NCBI GenBank assembly: GCA_038530285.1
Contig: JBCBCY010000003.1
Location: 124,001-188,000, forward strand
DNA: 64,000 nt
Direction: 5' to 3'
Source: JASJAR01 sp038530285
Lineage (GTDB): Bacteria > Pseudomonadota > Alphaproteobacteria > Rhodobacterales > Rhodobacteraceae
Shown here piece after piece: positions 53,401 to 62,636 of this stretch. Position 1 is the first letter of the stretch. The number at the start of each line of letters is the position of its first letter. The notes under the pieces were generated by a model. The model searched no databases, had not been told where the DNA came from, and worked only from the letters and a program-made list of their open reading frames with translations. Position numbers and translations under genes: made by a program.

Positions 53401-54582
53401 TTAAATCCCCCCCGTGATACGCTTGCGGATGCGTTCGTTGGCAAAGACCGCCAATAGAAGAATGCCGCCCAGGAACACGCGGAACCAGGCCCCATCAATC
53501 GCCGGGATGAAGAACACGGCATTGGCCACAAGCCCCACCGTGATCGACCCGAAGACCACGCCCAAAACCGTGCCGAAGCCGCCGGTCATCAGCGTGCCGC
53601 CCACAACTGCGATGGCGATGGCGAAAAGCTCCATCAGGTTGCCTTTGGCGGCGTCCGATGTGTTGGTGTCAAAGACCTGGCAGGCGGCAAACATGGTCGC
53701 GCAGAAGGCGGTGAACATGAACAGGCCGATTTTCACGGCGTTGGTCGGCACCCCGTTGGCGCGCGCGGCTTCCTTGTTGTCGCCAGTGGCATAAATCCAG
53801 TTGCCCAGCTGCGTCCGGCTTAGAATGTACCAGGCCACGACCGAGATCACGATGAACCACAAAAACCGAGCGTCAAACCCATCGACCCATTGTTCCATGC
53901 GTCGGTTGATGTTGAGCGCTGCCAGGTAGTTGATGTCGTCGATGGTCAGACGCGTGGCGAACTCAACACCGTCGATGGCCCATTGGCCGATGGCGAACCA
54001 CGCGCTGTAGAACCAGCCGAAGACCTCCCCGCCGAGGATATTGGCAAACCAGCTTTCCTCTTTGTAGTCGGGCAGGCCGGACACCTGGGTCGACTGGTTG
54101 ATCAGGCGAAAGGCGACTTCGGTCACGCCGCGCAGGAAGAACAGGAAGCCCAGTGTGACGATAAAGCTCGATAGGCCTGATCGGACCACGATGGTGCCGA
54201 TGAACCAGCCCATGGCCAGGGTCATCACCAGCGTAAGGGCAAAGGCCGTGAAGGGTGTGGCATCGCCCAATCCAAAGGGCAGGCCCCATTTCAGCATCAA
54301 GGCCATCGACATGCCTGCAAAGCCGATCATCGACCCGATCGACAAATCAAACTCGCCCGCGATCATCAGCATAGCCGCGCCGACGGCGATGATGCCGTAC
54401 TGGGCGATGATCTTGATGTTGTTTTTCAGACCAAGCGCATTGAAGGCCTTGCCTTCGGATGCAAAAAACAGCGCGACAATAATCACCACCATCACGATGA
54501 AGGCGCCACTTTCGGGCCGCCGGATCAGGCGTTGAAAACGCGTTTCCCGCTGTAGTCTGTCGGCTTCGCTGCTGCCAGCCAT
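53401..54582 (-). CDS. Sugar ABC transporter permease (CUT2 family)
   Basis: The 393-residue product has about ten membrane segments (GAFIVMVVIIVALFFASEG, FIVTLGFLFFLRGV and others) and the CUT2 landmark MIAGEFDLSIGSMIGFAGM near residue 75. There is an extra soluble loop (residues 145-215) compared with RbsC. It forms a homodimeric channel for a pentose or hexose. GAGGGG precedes the ATG. It is separated from the binding-protein gene by a strong hairpin. Confidence 0.92.
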   Translation of the reverse strand: MAGSSEADRLQRETRFQRLIRRPESGAFIVMVVIIVALFFASEGKAFNALGLKNNIKIIAQYGIIAVGAAMLMIAGEFDLSIGSMIGFAGMSMALMLKWGLPFGLGDATPFTAFALTLVMTLAMGWFIGTIVVRSGLSSFIVTLGFLFFLRGVTEVAFRLINQSTQVSGLPDYKEESWFANILGGEVFGWFYSAWFAIGQWAIDGVEFATRLTIDDINYLAALNINRRMEQWVDGFDARFLWFIVISVVAWYILSRTQLGNWIYATGDNKEAARANGVPTNAVKIGLFMFTAFCATMFAACQVFDTNTSDAAKGNLMELFAIAIAVVGGTLMTGGFGTVLGVVFGSITVGLVANAVFFIPAIDGAWFRVFLGGILLLAVFANERIRKRITGGI

Positions 54583-54622
54583 GTCCCCTCCCCTAAGATT
54601 CTTTGAAGCTTTATGAGTGAAA

Positions 54623-54646
54623 CAGGCGGGGCCATGACCCCGCCTG
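54623..54646 (-). terminator. Hairpin between sugar-binding protein and permease genes
   Basis: Perfect 9-bp arms CAGGCGGGG/CCCCGCCTG surround a 6-nt loop, 30 bp after the binding-protein stop, followed on the minus strand by only TTT. It is likely a partial terminator or mRNA stabiliser giving more binding protein than permease. Confidence 0.7.
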
Positions 54647-54675
54647 CTTTATGTGTTTGCGCTGATCGGGCGACC

Positions 54676-55602
54676 TTAGCGGTCGATGCCCGCCAGTTCC
54701 TTCACAGCCGCCGCATTCGACTTGTCCACGAAGCCTGGGCCCGAAGCGATGTTGTTGCCCGGCAGAAGACCTGCGTGGTTGTTGTAAAGGTGCAGAACGA
54801 TGACCGGCATATAGCCCTGCAGACGCTGCTGCTGGTCGATGGTGAAGGCGGCCTGACCGTTTTCGATCATGTCCATCACGCCAGGCGAAAGGTCGAAACA
54901 GGCCAGGTGGACATCCGCGCCAACAGCTTCAACAGCTTTGACGGCGGCTTCACACACATGCGGGCCAACAGCCAGCACACCGTCAATCGACGGGTCGGCC
55001 TGCAGCGCCGCTGCGGTCCGGGTTTCGATCTGTGCGGGGTCATTCGACACGTCGATCATGTTGAGATCGCCACCAAGGCCCGAGAAATAGCCTTCGCAAC
55101 GGTCAACGAGGGCTGTGTTGAACGCTTCCTGGTTCAGGCAAAGACCGTTGGTCACGCCTTCGGCTGCAGCGCGTGTACCGGCAGCTTCACCGGCGTCACG
55201 CTCAGGCTGGCCAACATGCATCAGCGCGCCCAGTTCTGCCGAGCTTTCCAGGCCCGAGTTCATGGTCACAACCGGAATGCCGTCTGCAACAGCCGACTGG
55301 ATCGCAGGCCCGAGGGCTGCCGCGTCGGGCAGCGACACGATGATGCCGTCGGGGTTCGATGCCGCCGCCGCTTCGATCAGTGCCGCCATTGCAGCCATGT
55401 CACCGGAGACGTCGAAGTTGTATTCCAGCGTCGCACCGATGGCTTCAGCCGCGTCACGACCACCTTTTTCCACAACCGGCCAGAACGGGTCTGTGCCTTG
55501 TGTATGTGTGATCATGACATAACGTTCGCCATGGCCGTCAGCAAAAGCAGGCGCAGCAATAGCCGTTGCCGCGGCGAGCGCGGCAAAGATTGTCTTCTTC
55601 AT
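54676..55602 (-). CDS. Periplasmic sugar-binding protein of an ABC transporter
   Basis: The 308-residue product has a signal peptide (IFAALAAATAIAAPAFA) and the periplasmic-binding-protein/LacI fold: MITHTQGTDPFWPVVEKGG at the start and GVLAVGPHVCEAAVKAVEA, LACFDLSPGVMDMIENGQ in the second lobe. It delivers a sugar to the FrcA-type transporter. GGGAGG precedes the ATG at 55602. The promoter with a LacI-type operator lies about 60 bp upstream. Confidence 0.93.
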   Translation of the reverse strand: MKKTIFAALAAATAIAAPAFADGHGERYVMITHTQGTDPFWPVVEKGGRDAAEAIGATLEYNFDVSGDMAAMAALIEAAAASNPDGIIVSLPDAAALGPAIQSAVADGIPVVTMNSGLESSAELGALMHVGQPERDAGEAAGTRAAAEGVTNGLCLNQEAFNTALVDRCEGYFSGLGGDLNMIDVSNDPAQIETRTAAALQADPSIDGVLAVGPHVCEAAVKAVEAVGADVHLACFDLSPGVMDMIENGQAAFTIDQQQRLQGYMPVIVLHLYNNHAGLLPGNNIASGPGFVDKSNAAAVKELAGIDR

Positions 55603-55665
55603 GGGGTTCCTCCCTAAATTGAACCGATCCCGATTAAAGCCGGGAATGTTTTTAGTGCAAGGCGA

Positions 55666-55706
55666 ATGTTAGCGATGCACAAAGTTTTTGCAACCGGTTG
55701 CAAAAA
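55666..55706 (-). promoter_or_regulatory. Promoter with overlapping LacI-family operator
   Basis: A perfect 22-bp palindrome (55685-55706, core TTGCAACCGGTTGCAA) is typical of LacI/GalR-family operators. On the minus strand its second half supplies a -35 box TTGCAA (55693-55688), and TAACAT (55671-55666) 16 bp further is a good -10. The repressor would block the polymerase of the sugar operon. Its gene is not in the window. Confidence 0.82.
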
Positions 55707-55871
55707 TTTTGAGACGACCTCGCACGTGGATTGCTATGGACGCGCAACTGCCGAAGGGATCAAAGCGCTGCCCGGACCGCTCTTGCAACCTGCGTTCCCA
55801 GCGCCAAAGGCATTTCAATTGAGATCGTTTTGGCGCATCGTTCAGGCGATTCGAAGCTCGGGGAAAGTTTC

Positions 55872-56915
55872 ATGCTGACGCTTGGAAGAAGCCTGGTCAC
55901 AGGTCTTGTGATCTTTGCGGTGTCGTCGGTTGGAAGTCAGGCCGATGACCTGCCGCCAAGGGTCGCGATCATCACGGATGTCCAAACGGGAAGCGACGGT
56001 GTGACCCGGCAGTTTTTCGGCACCATTGTGGCGCGTCAGACAGTCGATTTGGCGTTTCAGGTTGGCGGGCAGATCGTTGAGTTGCCTGCCCAGGAAGGCG
56101 AGGTGATACCGAAAGGCGGCCTGGTCGCGAAGCTCGACCTTGAACCGTTTGAGCTGCAGTTGCGCCAGGCCCGGCTTCAGCTTGAACAAGCCGAACGCAA
56201 TTTTGAGCGGTTGGATCAGCTTGGTGCCACGGTCAGCCGCGCCCAGCGCGACGATGCCGAAACGCAGGTCGGACTGGCACAGGTGGACCTTCGCAACGCG
56301 GAAGTCGCGCTGGAAAATGCAACCCTGACGGCGCCATTTACCGCCCTTGTTGCGAGCCGGAACGTCGCCAACTTCACAACGATTGGACAGGGAACCCCGG
56401 TGGTGCGCCTGCACGATATGTCCGAACTTCGTGTCGAGATTGACGTGCCCGAAGTGCTGTTCCAGCAAGCCGGCGACGACGCTGATATCCGCCTTGAAGC
56501 GCGGTTTCCCGCAAGCGATAACACCTACCCGCTGGAGGTTCGCGAGTTTAACGCCGAAGCCTCCAGCGTTGGGCAGAGCTTCCGGGCGACCTTGGCCCTG
56601 TCGGGCGCCCAGCCCCTTAACGTTCTGCCGGGCAGTTCCGTGACTGTACTGGCGACAATACGTCAAGACACACCTGCAATTCTTGTCCCGCCCACGGCCC
56701 TTGTGCTGAACAACGATGGATCAACAAGCGTGATGCGCTTTCTACCGGGTGAGGGGACCACCGGCACGGTCGTAGAGGTTGCCGTCACGGTTTCGGCCAA
56801 TCGCGACGGTCTGGTCGAAGTCGTCGACGGGCTGGCCGCCGGCGATGAGATTGTCCGCACCGGGGCTGACGCGCTCAGCGACGGCCAAACCGTACGCCGG
56901 TTCGAAGGGTACTGA
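55872..56915 (+). CDS. RND efflux pump periplasmic adaptor
   Basis: The 347-residue membrane-fusion protein has a signal peptide (LVTGLVIFAVSSVGSQA), a lipoyl-like half (TVDLAFQVGGQIVELPAQEG), a coiled-coil hairpin (LRQARLQLEQAERNFERLDQL) and a second half ATLTAPFTALVASRNV. It connects the pump to an outer-membrane channel. Pump gene follows 2 bp later with a GTG start. The outer-membrane partner is not in the window. Confidence 0.93.
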   Translation: MLTLGRSLVTGLVIFAVSSVGSQADDLPPRVAIITDVQTGSDGVTRQFFGTIVARQTVDLAFQVGGQIVELPAQEGEVIPKGGLVAKLDLEPFELQLRQARLQLEQAERNFERLDQLGATVSRAQRDDAETQVGLAQVDLRNAEVALENATLTAPFTALVASRNVANFTTIGQGTPVVRLHDMSELRVEIDVPEVLFQQAGDDADIRLEARFPASDNTYPLEVREFNAEASSVGQSFRATLALSGAQPLNVLPGSSVTVLATIRQDTPAILVPPTALVLNNDGSTSVMRFLPGEGTTGTVVEVAVTVSANRDGLVEVVDGLAAGDEIVRTGADALSDGQTVRRFEGY

Positions 56916-56917
56916 GC

Positions 56918-59900
56918 GTGGCTGGAACGCCCCTGTCGATTGCGCGCGGGTCCATCGACCGCCCGATCTTCACCTGGCTGCTGATCTTGATCTGTCTTTT
57001 CGGCGGCATCTGGGGGTTTTCGTCGCTTGGCCGGTTGGAAGACCCTGCCTTCACGATCAAGCAAGCCGTCGTGGTCACCCAATATCCCGGCGCCTCAGCC
57101 GAGCAAGTCGCGGTTGAAGTGTCAGAGCCGCTTGAGGCTGCAATCCAGCGCATGGCTGAAGTCGACCGGGTGGATTCAAGCAATCGGCCCGGCGTGTCGC
57201 GCATTGACGTGCTGGTCGAAGACACGGTGCCCGGCAGTGATCTGCCCCGGATCTGGACCGAACTTCGCGAGCGGATCACCAATGTTCAGGGCGATTTGCC
57301 AAGCGGAGCAACGACACCCTTCGTCGACGACGGGTTTGGTGACGTCTATGGCATCTTTTTTGCAGTCACCACGCCCGGCTTGTCGGACGGCGAGGTCTAC
57401 GACCTGGCAACGTTTCTACGGCGCGAGCTTCTGGCGGTCGAAGGTGTCGCCGATGTGGCTGTGGCCGGCTTGCCGGAAGAGGCGGTATTCGTCGAACCTG
57501 ACTTGGCGCTGGCGGCCAATATCGGCGTCAATCCCCAGACCATTGTGCAAGCGATTGCGGATGCCAATTCTGTCGCTTCGGCAGGGTCGGTTGATGCAGG
57601 CCAGGGCACACGAACCCGTATCGAAACGCCCGAAGGGTCGGGCACGGTGAACGAGATCGCGTCGCTGACCATCGGGGTCGGGGGCGAAACGATCAACCTG
57701 ATCGACATCGCCCAGGTCAGCCGGGGCAGGGTGGATAACCCCGATCTGATCATCCGGTTCAACGGCGAGGATGCGTTTACTTTAGGGGTCGCGGGCATCA
57801 GCGATCAAAACATCGTCGAGATCGGCAAACGGATCGATGCAAGGCTGGCCGAGCTTCAGCCTGAAATCCCTTACGGGATCGATCTGCATCCGATCTACCA
57901 GCAACACGTTGTCGTCGACGAATCGTCGACCGGTTTTCTGATCAACCTTGCGATGTCAGTGGGCATCGTCGTGTTGGTTCTTGGGGTCTTCATGGGCCCC
58001 CGGGCGGCAGTGGTTGTGGGGACGACGCTTTTGTTGACGGTGGTTGGCACGCTTTTGTTCATGGCGCTGTTTTCCATCGAGATGGAGCGGATTTCCCTTG
58101 GCGCCCTGATCATTGCGATGGGGATGCTGGTCGACAATGCCATCGTCGTCGCCGAAGGGATGCAGATCTCCATGCGGCGCGGCAAGACATCCCGCGAAGC
58201 CGCCGCTGAGGCTGCCGGCAAAACTCAGATCCCGCTCTTGGGGGCGACCGTTATCGGGATCATGGCGTTTGCGGGTATTGGCCTCAGTCCCGATTCCACC
58301 GGCGAGTTCATGTTCTCGCTTTTTGCGGTGATCGGCATCTCCTTGTTGTTATCCTGGGTTCTGGCTATCACGGTGACCCCGCTTCTGGGTCACTACATCT
58401 TCAAGCAAGGCAATGCGGGTGATGACGACGCCTATGGCGGTCTTATCTTCCGCGCCTATGCCGGGCTGTTGCGCGGTGCGCTCCGGGTCCGCTGGCTTGT
58501 GCTTGTGTTGCTGATTGCGGTGACGGCGGCCTGCTATGTGGGCTTTGGGCAGGTCCGCCAGCAGTTCTTTCCCAATTCCAACACGCCACTCTTTCTGACC
58601 CATCTGACATTCCGCCAAGGCACCCCGATTGCCGAGACGGCTGAAAAGATGGCCCTGCTTGAGGCGTTTTTGCAGGACCGTGAAGACGTGGCGTCCGTGG
58701 CCAGTTTCACCGGCGAAGGTGCGACACGCTTTTTGCTGACCTATGGCGCCGAGCCACCCAACCCGGCCTATGGGCATCTGATTGTCCGGACCCCGACGCT
58801 GGATGCAATCCCGGCTCTTCAGGCTGATCTTGAAGCCTTTGCAGCTGAAACTATTCCACAAGGCGAATTTCGCACCGAGCGCATGGTCTTTGGCCCCGGT
58901 GGCGGCAGCCCGATCGAGGTGCGGTTTTCGGGCAGCGATCCGGAGGTTCTGCGCGACCTGTCGGATCTGGCCATTGCGGCTCTGGCAGATGCCTCGCCCG
59001 ATATCTTGAACCCCAGGATCGATTGGCGCGAGCAAGAGCTTGTCCTGAAACCGGTCTACAACACCGACCGCGCGCAGGCCGCGGGGGTGTCGCGCGATGA
59101 CGTGGCGCAACTGATGCGCTTTGCCACCGACGGCGAGCGCACCGGGTCGTTCCGCGATGGCGACCGGTCGCTGCCCATCATCCTGCGACAGGCGCCAACT
59201 TCCGATATCGGCATTCTCGATCAGGTGATCGTCGCCCAGGACGGTCAGACCCTTTTGCAGCTTGAACAGGTTGTCGATGGCTTTGAGTTCGGGGTCGAGA
59301 ACACGCTGCTGAAGCGACGCGACCGGTTGCCGACCATCACGGTGGGGGCGTCCATTCCACCTGAACGCACCGCCGCCGAAGTCCATTCTCAGGTGCGCGC
59401 CGCGGTTGAGGCGATCGCGCTTCCGGCAGGGTACAGGATGCAATGGGGAGGCGAGTTCGAAAACTCAGCCAACGCCAACGCCAGCCTTGGCGCGCAGCTT
59501 CCTGTCACCATCTTGATCATGGTGCTGATCTCGGTGCTTTTGTTCAATGCTCTGCGCCAGCCGCTGATCATCTGGCTTTTGGTGCCGATGTCGGTCAACG
59601 GTGTTGTGCTCGGGCTTTTGGGTACGGGGCTTCCGTTCACCTTCACGGCCCTTCTGGGGCTTCTCAGCCTGTCGGGGATGCTGATCAAGAACGGGATTGT
59701 GCTGGTGGAAGAGATTGACCTCGTCAAGGCGGAAGGCGGCCCCTTGAGAGAGGCGATTGTGGCGGCGTCAACCTCGCGCCTGCGGCCTGTCCTTCTGGCG
59801 GCGGCAACCACGATCCTTGGGATGATCCCGCTTCTGGGCGATGCGTTCTTCGTCTCCATGGCGGTGACGATCATGGGAGGATTGGCCTTTGCATCAATCC

Positions 59901-59983
59901 TGACGCTTTTGGCGGCCCCTTTGCTTTACGATGTCTTTTTCGGGTTTCGGGCCCGAAGCGCGGCGGTCGCCGAGCCCGCGTAA
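56918..59983 (+). CDS. RND family efflux permease
   Basis: The 1021-residue inner-membrane pump has 12 membrane segments and two large periplasmic loops (DPAFTIKQAVVVTQYPGASA opens the first). In TM4 the proton-relay motif reads GMLVDNAIVVAEG (Asp-Asn where AcrB has Asp-Asp). In TM10 MLIKNGIVLVEEID keeps the Lys. This D-N form is common in other RND subgroups. The start is a GTG at 56918, 2 bp after the adaptor stop. The drug or substrate is unknown. Confidence 0.94.
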   Translation: MAGTPLSIARGSIDRPIFTWLLILICLFGGIWGFSSLGRLEDPAFTIKQAVVVTQYPGASAEQVAVEVSEPLEAAIQRMAEVDRVDSSNRPGVSRIDVLVEDTVPGSDLPRIWTELRERITNVQGDLPSGATTPFVDDGFGDVYGIFFAVTTPGLSDGEVYDLATFLRRELLAVEGVADVAVAGLPEEAVFVEPDLALAANIGVNPQTIVQAIADANSVASAGSVDAGQGTRTRIETPEGSGTVNEIASLTIGVGGETINLIDIAQVSRGRVDNPDLIIRFNGEDAFTLGVAGISDQNIVEIGKRIDARLAELQPEIPYGIDLHPIYQQHVVVDESSTGFLINLAMSVGIVVLVLGVFMGPRAAVVVGTTLLLTVVGTLLFMALFSIEMERISLGALIIAMGMLVDNAIVVAEGMQISMRRGKTSREAAAEAAGKTQIPLLGATVIGIMAFAGIGLSPDSTGEFMFSLFAVIGISLLLSWVLAITVTPLLGHYIFKQGNAGDDDAYGGLIFRAYAGLLRGALRVRWLVLVLLIAVTAACYVGFGQVRQQFFPNSNTPLFLTHLTFRQGTPIAETAEKMALLEAFLQDREDVASVASFTGEGATRFLLTYGAEPPNPAYGHLIVRTPTLDAIPALQADLEAFAAETIPQGEFRTERMVFGPGGGSPIEVRFSGSDPEVLRDLSDLAIAALADASPDILNPRIDWREQELVLKPVYNTDRAQAAGVSRDDVAQLMRFATDGERTGSFRDGDRSLPIILRQAPTSDIGILDQVIVAQDGQTLLQLEQVVDGFEFGVENTLLKRRDRLPTITVGASIPPERTAAEVHSQVRAAVEAIALPAGYRMQWGGEFENSANANASLGAQLPVTILIMVLISVLLFNALRQPLIIWLLVPMSVNGVVLGLLGTGLPFTFTALLGLLSLSGMLIKNGIVLVEEIDLVKAEGGPLREAIVAASTSRLRPVLLAAATTILGMIPLLGDAFFVSMAVTIMGGLAFASILTLLAAPLLYDVFFGFRARSAAVAEPA

Positions 59984-59984
59984 G

Positions 59985-61181
59985 CTAGGTGCGCAGCCAG
60001 CCCGGGGACATCTCGATGTCGTCCACCCCTGCGATGGCCTTGGCACGCGTCAGTTCCGCCATCAGGCCGGCCACCCGCCCTTTACCCATCCGCACGCCAG
60101 GGTCCGGCCAGAAGGCCCGCACCACAAGCCTGTTGTCGCGCCGCTTTGCGTCGAGCCGTCCGATCATGCGGCAGCCTTGCAAAACGGGAAACACATAGTA
60201 GCCGTAGCGGCGCTTTGCTTCGGGGACGAAAATCTCGATCCGGTAGTGAAATCCGAACAATCGCTCGGCCCTGGCCCGGTCGCGCAATGCTGGGTCAAAC
60301 GGGGACAAAAGACGTATGCGCGCGGATGGCTCGGGCAGGGCTTCAGCATCGGCCAGCGCGGCCTTTGTCATGTAGCTGCGTCGCAACGTGCCATTAGCCA
60401 ACTCGATATCGGTCTCCACAAGGCGGCCCGAACGTACCGCGTCGTCGCACCAGGCTTTCGCTTCGTTTTTGGTGACGATCTCGAAAAAGGCCGCCAACTC
60501 TCCGCTTGTGGCGAAGCCCAAACGCTCAAGCGCTGCGTCCATGGCCCAGTCGATAATCGCGTCTGTGGCCATGCGGGTGTTAAGGTATTCGGGCGGGATG
60601 ACCCGTTCACTCAGGTCGTAGAACTTGCGAAATCCTTTTCGGTGACAGATCGCCAGTTGGCCCGATCGCCAAAGATACTCAAGGGCGGTCTTTGAAGGGT
60701 GCCAGTCCCACCATCCCGAAGACGATTTTTGTTCATCACCGCCGACATCGCGCGATGAGGTCGGGCCGCGGTCGGCAATATGGCGTTCGACCGCGCTGAT
60801 CTCGGCCTGCCAGCCGGTCCGGCGATCGCGCGACCAGCGCCCTTCCATTCGCGCCTTGTCACGTTCAAACTTGAGCCGCCACATCGGGTAAAAGGCCATT
60901 GGGATGACGGCGGCATCATGCGTCCAATGTTCAAACGCCGTGCGGTCGCGCGCGACGAGGTGTTCAAGCGATTTGGGGCGGTACTGACCGCGGCGCGACC
61001 ACAAGATAAGATCATGCGCCCGGGCAAGCGTGTTCACGCTGTCGACCTGAACAAAACCCAAACCATTGACCACCTGGTCGAGGTCGCTCCTCCGGCCCGG
61101 CCCGGTGCCCGGACGCAGCAACAAGTGCCGGTCGAGAAAGAGGCGGCGTGCCGTCTGATTGTCGAGGCGGGGGCGGGTCAT
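59985..61181 (-). CDS. YcaQ/AlkX-type DNA glycosylase (winged-helix domain protein)
   Basis: The product is about 398 residues of the HTH_42 family. The catalytic QxD motif of the YcaQ/AlkX group is seen as VQVDSVNTL near residue 45. The family unhooks DNA interstrand cross-links or removes alkylated bases. The WDWHPSKTALEYLWRSGQL segment and the C-terminal FGFHYRIEIFVPEAKR are typical. Its stop lies 2 bp from the convergent RND gene. MTRPRLD at 61181 is the likely start. Confidence 0.88.
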   Translation of the reverse strand: MTRPRLDNQTARRLFLDRHLLLRPGTGPGRRSDLDQVVNGLGFVQVDSVNTLARAHDLILWSRRGQYRPKSLEHLVARDRTAFEHWTHDAAVIPMAFYPMWRLKFERDKARMEGRWSRDRRTGWQAEISAVERHIADRGPTSSRDVGGDEQKSSSGWWDWHPSKTALEYLWRSGQLAICHRKGFRKFYDLSERVIPPEYLNTRMATDAIIDWAMDAALERLGFATSGELAAFFEIVTKNEAKAWCDDAVRSGRLVETDIELANGTLRRSYMTKAALADAEALPEPSARIRLLSPFDPALRDRARAERLFGFHYRIEIFVPEAKRRYGYYVFPVLQGCRMIGRLDAKRRDNRLVVRAFWPDPGVRMGKGRVAGLMAELTRAKAIAGVDDIEMSPGWLRT

Positions 61182-61359
61182 GATGCGCCATATCACCGAG
61201 TTCACGCCAACAGTTCAATGCACGTTCGCAAGCGCGCCCGCCCGTGACCTGAACACTCGAGCGGTCCGCGCGTCGGTCGCTGCCATGCGCATCAAATGGG
61301 CCAGCACGATCATTGGCCCGCTTGGCTTGCGGCGGGCTATGACCCTGCGCACAGACGGT

Positions 61360-61995
61360 TTAGCCCATGATCGCCCCTTGGCCTTCGTATTTTTCCAAAA
61401 ACGCAAGGGCCGGCAACCTGCGGAAGTCGTCCAGCCTGTCGCGCAGGGTGTCATGCGACCAATCCCACCAGGCCAGCGCGATCAACCGGTCTGCAATCTC
61501 TTGGGGTTGGCGCAGTCGCAGCACTTTGGCCGGGGTGCCCGCCACAATCGTGTAGGGCGCGACATCCTTTGTCACCACAGCCCCTGCTGCGACCACGGCC
61601 CCGTCGCCCAAGGTCACCTCGGGCTTTATCATCGCACCCGCCCCGATCCAGGTGTCATGGCCGATGTAGGCAAGTCGCGATTGGCGATGGGCGAAGAAAT
61701 CCGGGTCGCGGGCCGCATCATCCCAGTAATCGTCTGATCGATAGAGGAAATGATGGCAGGCCGCCGTGTGCAGCGGATGATCCGTAGCCCCGATCCGGCT
61801 GAAGGCGGCGATGTTGGAAAACTTTCCGATGCGCGCATTGGCAATGTCGGCATAGCGGTCGCAATAGGAATAATCGCCGAAAACAGAATGCGCCACGCGG
61901 CTGCCCTGGCCGATTTCGACGAAGGCGCCGAAGTCGCATTCGGTAATCTGGCAGCCATCGTGAATGAAGGGTGTCTCTGCCGAAAGTCGTGCCAT
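61360..61995 (-). CDS. Hexapeptide-repeat transferase of phosphonate metabolism type
   Basis: The 211-residue product folds as a left-handed beta-helix: repeated hexapeptides such as IGKFSNIAAFSRIGA, WIGAGAMIKPEVTLGDGAVVAAGAVV. The order and the motif HFLYRSDDYWDD match the family found in phosphonate loci (TIGR03308-like). It probably acetylates a phosphonate or a related small molecule. It overlaps the upstream SDR by one base (TGATG), so it is part of the phn operon that continues to the right. Confidence 0.83.
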   Translation of the reverse strand: MARLSAETPFIHDGCQITECDFGAFVEIGQGSRVAHSVFGDYSYCDRYADIANARIGKFSNIAAFSRIGATDHPLHTAACHHFLYRSDDYWDDAARDPDFFAHRQSRLAYIGHDTWIGAGAMIKPEVTLGDGAVVAAGAVVTKDVAPYTIVAGTPAKVLRLRQPQEIADRLIALAWWDWSHDTLRDRLDDFRRLPALAFLEKYEGQGAIMG

Positions 61996-62636
61996 CAGAA
62001 ATCCCGCTCCTCGCCGGTAAACCGGAAAAACCTGCCCGTATCGGCCACCGTCAAACGCTCAGCAATCGCCAGAATGCCCGCAGCGACCTCAGCCGGATCC
62101 TCATCCGCCTCTGACCCGCCCATGTCGGTGCGCACCCAGCCCGGATCGACCAGTGCCACGGCAATCCCTTCGGGTTCCAGCCGCGTGGCCAGCCCCTGCA
62201 TCACCTTGTTCACGGCGGCCTTGGAGGCGCGGTAGGCGATGCGGTCGGCTTTTCGGTAGCCCATCCAAGCCATCTGGCTGGAGATCGTCAGCACCTTCGG
62301 GGCCACACTTTCGCGCAGGCGCGGCAACAGCGCCTGGGTGACGGCCAAAGGGGCAAGGGTGTTGATCGCGAACGCATGGGCGAACCCGGCCCAGTCCATG
62401 TCCAGCGGGTCTTGGCGCGCGGGGCCGATCACACCTGCGTTGTTGACCAGAATGTCCACCGGCGGGGCATCGCGCAGGGCTTGCGCTATCGCGCCGGGGT
62501 CATCCAGGGGCAGGGCGATCGTGCCGCCCGCGCCGTCGCGCGTGGTGGCGATCATCTGGTGGCCGGCCGCATCGCCCGCCGTCATCAAGGCAGCGCCAAT
62601 CCCGCGCCCCGCCCCCGTCACAAGGATCGTCGCCAT
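61995..62636 (-). CDS. Short-chain dehydrogenase in the phosphonate operon
   Basis: The 213-residue SDR has the cofactor loop VTGAGRGIGAAL, NNAGV, the catalytic Ser in ISSQMAWMG and YRASKAAVN. It lies between PhnE and the hexapeptide transferase, with 1-bp overlaps to both. The substrate is not known. A phosphonate-derived aldehyde or alcohol is possible from context only. Confidence 0.85.
   Translation of the reverse strand: MATILVTGAGRGIGAALMTAGDAAGHQMIATTRDGAGGTIALPLDDPGAIAQALRDAPPVDILVNNAGVIGPARQDPLDMDWAGFAHAFAINTLAPLAVTQALLPRLRESVAPKVLTISSQMAWMGYRKADRIAYRASKAAVNKVMQGLATRLEPEGIAVALVDPGWVRTDMGGSEADEDPAEVAAGILAIAERLTVADTGRFFRFTGEERDF

Noticed and set aside
58349..59443. 364-residue open frame antisense to the RND pump gene
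   Set aside because: Shadow frame of a conserved pump gene, without a domain or ribosome-binding site.
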